Below are positions 14,575 to 20,799 of a DNA stretch of 22,853 nt, piece after piece; position 1 is the first letter of the stretch, and the number at the start of each line of letters is the position of its first letter. The DNA lies in the IMG/VR virus record IMGVR_UViG_3300048061_000004, positions 1 to 22,853 of that record, one strand, 5' to 3'. Origin of the DNA: a virus. A program made the position numbers and the translations under genes. Under the pieces are notes generated by a model. It was not told the origin of the DNA. It was given only the letters and a program-made list of their open reading frames with translations, and made no database searches.

Positions 14575-16713
14575 ATGGCTTATACAAAACAAAGACAAAA
14601 TAAATATTTTGATGCGTTTAATAAAGGATATGTGTCTTCCTCTAACGTATCAGACGCTACTCAACTTATAGATACTTTACAAAAAAGCACAATTCCAACT
14701 TTACAAAATATTCAAGATTACAAAATAGATAAATCAAAAGATGAAGCCGCTAGTAAAGTCAATACTTTGTATGCACAAGGTAAAGATAGCAAAACTATTT
14801 TAGAAGAAATTAATGCAGGTCAACACCCTGAATTAGCAGGTAAATATGTAGATAAAACAGTTCAATATCATTTAGGAAGAGTAGAAGCATCTAAACAAAA
14901 ATTAAAAATTCAAGAAGATATGCTTACTAATTATGATTTTAAAACAAGTAATTTAGATGTCTTTTTAAAACCATACATGGAATCTATGAATTTTGATGGA
15001 AAAGATGATTCATTTACATTAGGATTTGCTTCTTCTTTTACACCTTTTAAATCTAAATTAATGTCTGCTGATGCAGAAACAAGAGCTAAATTTAATTATG
15101 AAACTAAAATATTAGATTTGATTGCTATTACAAATGATATTCCTACAGATGAAATAGGAACAACATATTTTCAAACTTTAAAAAGTACACAATACGAATT
15201 ACCTAACAGTGAAGGTGGTAAATTTATTATGCACAGTAATGATGATATTAATAAAGCCGCTATGACTGATGTAGAAAATATTGTTAAAGGTGCAAAGACA
15301 AGCAAAGAATTACTTAGAGCATTTGAAATTTTAAATGCAGATAGAGGACTTGATGCTAAAGGTAATAAATTACAAAAATTCTTATTAAGTAACAAACCTG
15401 AAGTTAAAGCATTAATAGAAACTTATGAAAATAAAGCTAGAGCTTTAGAAAATCAAGAATACACAATTAATCAAAGAAAAATAGAAACTGATAAAAAAGA
15501 TAGATTATCTACTTTGTTTAGTATGGATAACAGTTCAGAAGAATTTAATAATTTTAAATCAGAATTTATTAAAGATTATCCTACTATGGCAATTACTATT
15601 AACAGTATTATGACTGCTAGTGATAACATGTTAGAAGATAAAGGTGCATTAGCAAGTATAGATAGAGATATACATTTAGGAGTTTATAATAATAATGTAG
15701 ATTTATTACTTACAGATTTAGCTAAAAACAACGCATCAAAAACAACTATATTATCTTCTTTTAAATCTTTAGCTAGTGCTGAATTAAGAGCTAACTCAGG
15801 GTTTACAAGTCCATTGCAAGACAATGAATATACAGGAACAGTAAACAAAATAGCTAAAATATTATCTGATAGTATTCCTACTCTATCTAAATTTGATGAT
15901 AATAGGAAATTTGATTTTATGGTAGACACTATTGAAAATGAATTATCAACAGATTGGTTAGCATGGAATAGAGAAAATCCTAAACCAAATTCTTCTCAAC
16001 CTGCTGAGGTGCAAATGCAATGGGTAGAAGATTCTAAAAAATATTTAACTGACCAGTATGAATCTATAATTAAAAAATATGACAACAAAACTTGGGGTGA
16101 AACTATGGCGGCTAGGATAGAACAATCAGGTTTAACCACGTCTGCTGATTTAGATAGTTATGCTCAAGAATACTATACTGATGTCATTAGTAAAGAAGTT
16201 ACAAGTTTATCAAAAGAAACAGAATTGTTATCTGAATTAGTTAAAGAATCTGAAACAGATTTAATTCCAGTTTCACAAAAAATATTAGAATCACCATTCT
16301 TTTCTAATTTAATGGCAACAGCAGGATTTGGTTTATTTGGTGATGACCCTAACACTCCTAACATTGATGAAAGAATGAATGTAGTTATGGATATAATGGA
16401 AGGTCTTGGATTACAGAATGTAGATTTTTCAGAACAAGCAAATGCTGTAATAGATAATATTAATAATTTTACTACTAATGTAGATTTACCAGAAATTACA
16501 AAAAACTTTAAATTCTTTACAGACCAAGACAGTGTAGAAGCACAGACAAATGCTTTTATAGAGGGCATTAATACAATGGCAGGACAACCTATAACTAAAG
16601 GTTTTTATGATTTCTACATTGCAAATAATGATGAAGTTAAAACTAACATGGCACAATCATTTGGAATTTCTACGGAACAACTAGATGAATTTGTCAATAA
16701 ATATATAAAGTAA
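14575..16713 (+). CDS. Internal virion protein, T7 gp15-like
   Basis: A 712-residue, largely helical protein in the position of T7 gp15 (747 aa), which forms part of the internal core and the periplasmic channel for DNA ejection. It begins MAYTKQRQNKYFDAFNKGYV. There are no strong membrane segments or catalytic motifs, and the sequence is dominated by Asp/Glu/Lys/Asn helices, for example KVNTLYAQGKDSKTILEEIN near residue 62. Identification relies on order, size and composition more than on a signature motif. It starts 5 nt after gp14 and ends 7 nt before gp16. Confidence 0.85.
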   Translation: MAYTKQRQNKYFDAFNKGYVSSSNVSDATQLIDTLQKSTIPTLQNIQDYKIDKSKDEAASKVNTLYAQGKDSKTILEEINAGQHPELAGKYVDKTVQYHLGRVEASKQKLKIQEDMLTNYDFKTSNLDVFLKPYMESMNFDGKDDSFTLGFASSFTPFKSKLMSADAETRAKFNYETKILDLIAITNDIPTDEIGTTYFQTLKSTQYELPNSEGGKFIMHSNDDINKAAMTDVENIVKGAKTSKELLRAFEILNADRGLDAKGNKLQKFLLSNKPEVKALIETYENKARALENQEYTINQRKIETDKKDRLSTLFSMDNSSEEFNNFKSEFIKDYPTMAITINSIMTASDNMLEDKGALASIDRDIHLGVYNNNVDLLLTDLAKNNASKTTILSSFKSLASAELRANSGFTSPLQDNEYTGTVNKIAKILSDSIPTLSKFDDNRKFDFMVDTIENELSTDWLAWNRENPKPNSSQPAEVQMQWVEDSKKYLTDQYESIIKKYDNKTWGETMAARIEQSGLTTSADLDSYAQEYYTDVISKEVTSLSKETELLSELVKESETDLIPVSQKILESPFFSNLMATAGFGLFGDDPNTPNIDERMNVVMDIMEGLGLQNVDFSEQANAVIDNINNFTTNVDLPEITKNFKFFTDQDSVEAQTNAFIEGINTMAGQPITKGFYDFYIANNDEVKTNMAQSFGISTEQLDEFVNKYIK

Positions 16714-16720
16714 ATAAATT

Positions 16721-19700
16721 ATGGGCGTATTTGATTCTTACCAATCTAGTACCTTATCATCTAACGATAATGATAAGTACAAACACTTACACAAGAACAG
16801 AAGAAAAAAAATAGAAAAAAATCAATACGATAATATGAAACGTGTTGAAAAACAAGCGTTAGCTCTTGAAAAATTACAATCTGACAAATTTGAAACTGTA
16901 CTTAGACGATACTATTCAGGTGGTATAACTGATAAAAACAACACTATTACAGGTGGTAAGAATATAAAAGATTTTACTAAACAAGAATTAATAGAAAAGT
17001 TTTATCAAGATAGAATATGGAGTGAATATAACACAGCAGGTATTGCTTATGATGTAGGAAATGTTTTAGCAAAAGATGATACTTACAAAGGTGACTGGGC
17101 TGAAATAACTCAAGTATACGCAGACTTACCTTGGTTTGGAAGTGAAACTATTGGTTTTGCAAAATGGGCTAAAGATTTTGTACCTGCCTTAGTGTCTGAC
17201 CCTCTTAACTTATTTACTTTTGGTACAGGTAGTACCATTGTTAGAGAAGCGGCTAAAGTTCCATTAAAAGGATTAGCAAAAAAAGAATTTCAAAAACAAG
17301 CGGCTAAAGCGGCGGCTATAGATGTTGCTAAAAAAGAAGCAATCTATGGTGCGGCTATAGGAGCATCTGCTGACATGGCAAGACAAACTGCTGAAATAGA
17401 TTCTAATTTAATGTCTGATTACAATTTAACAAGAACATTATTAGCAGGTACTATTGGTGGTGTAGCTCAAGGTACTATAGGTGGTACTATGGGTTATTGG
17501 ACTTCTAAAGGTAAAGCAGGAAAATTTTATGATAAAGGTAATGGATTTAAAGGTGATTTAGATAAAGATGCAGGATTTGGTGGTAAGAGCACAGAAACTA
17601 CTTGGTCAGGTAAAGATGGTAAAGTTACTAAAAAGAAACCAGACATTAAAGTTAAAGAACCTAAAATAACTAAAGTAAGAAAAAGTGAAGTAGAAGTTAT
17701 TGAAAAAAAAGTTAAAGAAGTAAAAAGAAAAACACCTATTATTAATTTAAACAAAATTAGTTCTAAAGAAGACCACAATATTGTTATAAAAGAAATTAAT
17801 GCTACTATTAAAAGATTAAAAGAAAAAGGTTCTATACGAACAAATGAAAGAGTTGGTCTTTTACAAAACATAAAAGAAAAATCTTTAAAATTACTAGACC
17901 CTAAAAATGCAAAAAAATTAGCAGAAGAATTAGGTTTAGTAGTTAGAGTTGCTCCTGACTTAGCATCTAGTATATTAGCAGGTAGATACAACTTAGTTAA
18001 TAAAGCAAAAGAAATTTCTGAAATTAGAAAGATAGGTGAAGAAGCAGTAGACCCTAAAGAAAAATTTGCAATAGCTCAAAAATTATTTGAAGCATTGAAA
18101 GAAAAACAATTATTATTACAAAATCACATCAAATCAGTAGAAGGCGTATCTGACGCTTTAAATTCCCAAAAACTTATAGTAGAAGTAACAGATGCAGATA
18201 AATTACGTATGGACGCAGACATTGCTATTACAAAAGAAATGCCTAACTTGTTGTCACGTATTGAAAAAATGACACCAGAAGACCAAGTTAAAGCTATTAA
18301 TCAATTTGCAGAATTATCTAGTAATGATGAATTATTAAGAAAATTTGTTAGAAAATATAACAGAACAAAAAAAGATACAAGAGTTACATTATCAGAAGCA
18401 TTGAATGAATATGTAACTGGTAACTTATTGTTTGACCCTACAACACACGAAATAAACGTATTGTCTACTATTGCTAGATTTCAAGCTAATATTGTAGAAA
18501 ATTATTATAGTGGTCTTTTAAGTTTTGCTAGAGGTGAAGGTAAATTAGGATTAAATAAAATTAGAATGGCTAATGACTTAATGGTTGGTCAAACTAGATT
18601 CTTTCAAATAGCATTTAAAAAAGCACAACTTGCATGGAAAGCTAATAGAGCAATCGGTGATACATTAGAACATAGATTTGATGGTAGACAACAAAGAAAC
18701 ATGGAAACTTATTTTACACAATTAAGAGAATCTAACAATGTATTAAAAAGAGCATTAGCGTTTGTAGGTTCACCTATTGGTAAATTATCTTTTCTATCAC
18801 TTAGAGGTTTACAAGCAGGTGACTCATTCACAAAAAACATATTTAATAGAGCACAACGAGTAGCTAATGTTAATCAAAGAATGAGAACATTTTATCCTGA
18901 ATTATGGAAAAGCAAAAAAATTAACAAAACACAAACGATAAAATTAGAAGAAAAAATTAGAAGTTTAAAAGAAAACATAAGATTTGAAAAAGCACAAGAC
19001 AAGATAAACACAAAAAAAGTAGCTACATTAGATAAAAACTTAATGAATCTTGAAGGACAAAAAGTGCAACAAACACCTTTTGAAAAAAAATGGTCTGAGT
19101 TATATTTTCAATATGAAGATGAATTTGGTAATTTTAGACAAACAAAAACATTTAATAAAATTGAAACACAATCATTAGATGATTTAACAAAATCTGTAGC
19201 TAATGACCCTACATATATAGCAAGGATTAGTTCATTTACACAAAATCTAAAGAATGAAGCATTAGACCCTAATCAATTTTATCCAAATCAAAAACAAAGT
19301 TCTAATAACTTTGGTGACTTGTTATTAAAATTAACAAACAAATATCCATTAATAAGAGTATTAACAGGTTTACACTTTGTTAAAACACCTGTTAGTTTAT
19401 TTAAGTATGGTTGGCAGATGACACCATTACTTAATAAATTAAACATGGAATACTCTGCTATGCGTAAAGCATCTGACCCTGTTGTTAGACAAAAAGCAGA
19501 AGCTCTAAGTTATTTAGGTATGACAGTTTATGGTATGGCAACTATGTATGCTATGAATGATAAAATTACAGGATATAAAACTAAAGATAGAAAACACAGA
19601 TTTTCATACAAATATCAAGATGAAAATGGTGTTGACCAATATGTGTCTATGTCTAGGTTCTTTCCATTGTCAATTCCTTTTATGGTAACTGCGGCAATAA

Positions 19701-20758
19701 AAGATTCAGTAGAAGATTTAGGTAATCTATGGGACGACCCTGCACACAGCATAGAACAAAATAAAATGACAGAGTTCTTTACACACTTGGCTAGTTCATC
19801 ATTTTCATTGTGGTCTAACATATTTGCAAGTAATTTAATGACACAAGATTTCTTTGAGATGATGGCAATATTTAGTGATACAGAAGCAACTAATGAAGAA
19901 GGTGCGGCTAATGTTTCTAAAATAGATAGATATTTAAGTAGAAGTGCTAGTAAATTATTTCCTGCCGCTACAGGTTGGAGATGGTCTAACAAAGTGTTTG
20001 CAGATTCAGAAAAAGAATTAATAACTATGGTTGACCATTTATCACAATCATCACCGTATGCTTTAGCAAAAATTGTAAATGAAGAATATCTTGATGGACA
20101 ATTTCCATTATTAAATTATGGTGATGCTTTATCACCTAGAAGAGATGCCTTAGGTAATACATATCCTAAACCACAAGGTTTATTACTTGGTAACTGGCAA
20201 GATATATTTCCAGTAACAAGTCATTGGAGTGCTAATATTACTGATAGAAATGGTAAAAATATACTTACAGATAGAGCAAAAGAAATATTACAAACTTCAA
20301 ACATTTTATGGGAAAGACCTAGATTTAAAGTAGATGTAGGAACAAAATTAGATATTAATTTAAAACAATATAATGTTGTCAAAATGAAATCTAACAAAGT
20401 TTTAGCAAATGCAATAGAATTAAGAGAAGGTACAACTTTATATGAGGCTATGAACCAAGTAAAATCTCAAGTGTTATTAGGTGGTAGAACCTTAAATGAA
20501 CGTATTATATATGAATTAGATAATCCAAAATCAGCATATAATACTAAAGGATATTTAAGAGACAACAGAATTTATGCAGGTAAATATCAAGGTGATAAAT
20601 ATTTGTTAGAAATAATAAGAGAATATGAAAGAGCATCAAGAGAATACATAATGCAATATGCGTTCTTTGAAGCTGATAATGGCAAAGTTTCTACAATTAA
20701 TGGGTACAAAGAGACTTATGGAAAGCAACAATCTCAAGTTTTAACACAATTACAATAA
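16721..20758 (+). CDS. Internal virion protein, T7 gp16-like, without an evident transglycosylase domain
   Basis: A 1345-residue protein with the size and place of T7 gp16 (1318 aa), the largest ejected core protein. The N-terminus is charged (MGVFDSYQSSTLSSNDNDKY, then a Lys/Arg-rich helix), followed by an amphipathic region around DFVPALVSDPLNLFTFG near residue 150 and a Gly-rich hydrophobic stretch LLAGTIGGVAQGTIGG from residue 240 that could enter the membrane. Long Lys/Glu helices follow (residues 300-450). T7 gp16 has an N-terminal lytic transglycosylase with a catalytic Glu in an ES-x-G type motif; I see no such motif here. The stop codon overlaps copy 3 of the 26-nt motif. Confidence 0.9.
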   Translation: MGVFDSYQSSTLSSNDNDKYKHLHKNRRKKIEKNQYDNMKRVEKQALALEKLQSDKFETVLRRYYSGGITDKNNTITGGKNIKDFTKQELIEKFYQDRIWSEYNTAGIAYDVGNVLAKDDTYKGDWAEITQVYADLPWFGSETIGFAKWAKDFVPALVSDPLNLFTFGTGSTIVREAAKVPLKGLAKKEFQKQAAKAAAIDVAKKEAIYGAAIGASADMARQTAEIDSNLMSDYNLTRTLLAGTIGGVAQGTIGGTMGYWTSKGKAGKFYDKGNGFKGDLDKDAGFGGKSTETTWSGKDGKVTKKKPDIKVKEPKITKVRKSEVEVIEKKVKEVKRKTPIINLNKISSKEDHNIVIKEINATIKRLKEKGSIRTNERVGLLQNIKEKSLKLLDPKNAKKLAEELGLVVRVAPDLASSILAGRYNLVNKAKEISEIRKIGEEAVDPKEKFAIAQKLFEALKEKQLLLQNHIKSVEGVSDALNSQKLIVEVTDADKLRMDADIAITKEMPNLLSRIEKMTPEDQVKAINQFAELSSNDELLRKFVRKYNRTKKDTRVTLSEALNEYVTGNLLFDPTTHEINVLSTIARFQANIVENYYSGLLSFARGEGKLGLNKIRMANDLMVGQTRFFQIAFKKAQLAWKANRAIGDTLEHRFDGRQQRNMETYFTQLRESNNVLKRALAFVGSPIGKLSFLSLRGLQAGDSFTKNIFNRAQRVANVNQRMRTFYPELWKSKKINKTQTIKLEEKIRSLKENIRFEKAQDKINTKKVATLDKNLMNLEGQKVQQTPFEKKWSELYFQYEDEFGNFRQTKTFNKIETQSLDDLTKSVANDPTYIARISSFTQNLKNEALDPNQFYPNQKQSSNNFGDLLLKLTNKYPLIRVLTGLHFVKTPVSLFKYGWQMTPLLNKLNMEYSAMRKASDPVVRQKAEALSYLGMTVYGMATMYAMNDKITGYKTKDRKHRFSYKYQDENGVDQYVSMSRFFPLSIPFMVTAAIKDSVEDLGNLWDDPAHSIEQNKMTEFFTHLASSSFSLWSNIFASNLMTQDFFEMMAIFSDTEATNEEGAANVSKIDRYLSRSASKLFPAATGWRWSNKVFADSEKELITMVDHLSQSSPYALAKIVNEEYLDGQFPLLNYGDALSPRRDALGNTYPKPQGLLLGNWQDIFPVTSHWSANITDRNGKNILTDRAKEILQTSNILWERPRFKVDVGTKLDINLKQYNVVKMKSNKVLANAIELREGTTLYEAMNQVKSQVLLGGRTLNERIIYELDNPKSAYNTKGYLRDNRIYAGKYQGDKYLLEIIREYERASREYIMQYAFFEADNGKVSTINGYKETYGKQQSQVLTQLQ

Positions 20759-20782
20759 AGTACCCCTTTTAGATAAAACAAA
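20757..20782 (+). promoter_or_regulatory. Copy 3 of the 26-nt repeated motif, candidate promoter of the tail fibre gene
   Basis: AAAGTACCCCTTTTAGA followed by TAAAAC, beginning in the gp16 stop codon and 17 nt before the fibre start. This is the place of the T7 phi17 promoter. The 41-nt gap otherwise holds only an AAGGA ribosome site at 20790-20794. Confidence 0.55.
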
Positions 20783-20799
20783 TTAAATTAAGGAATTAA

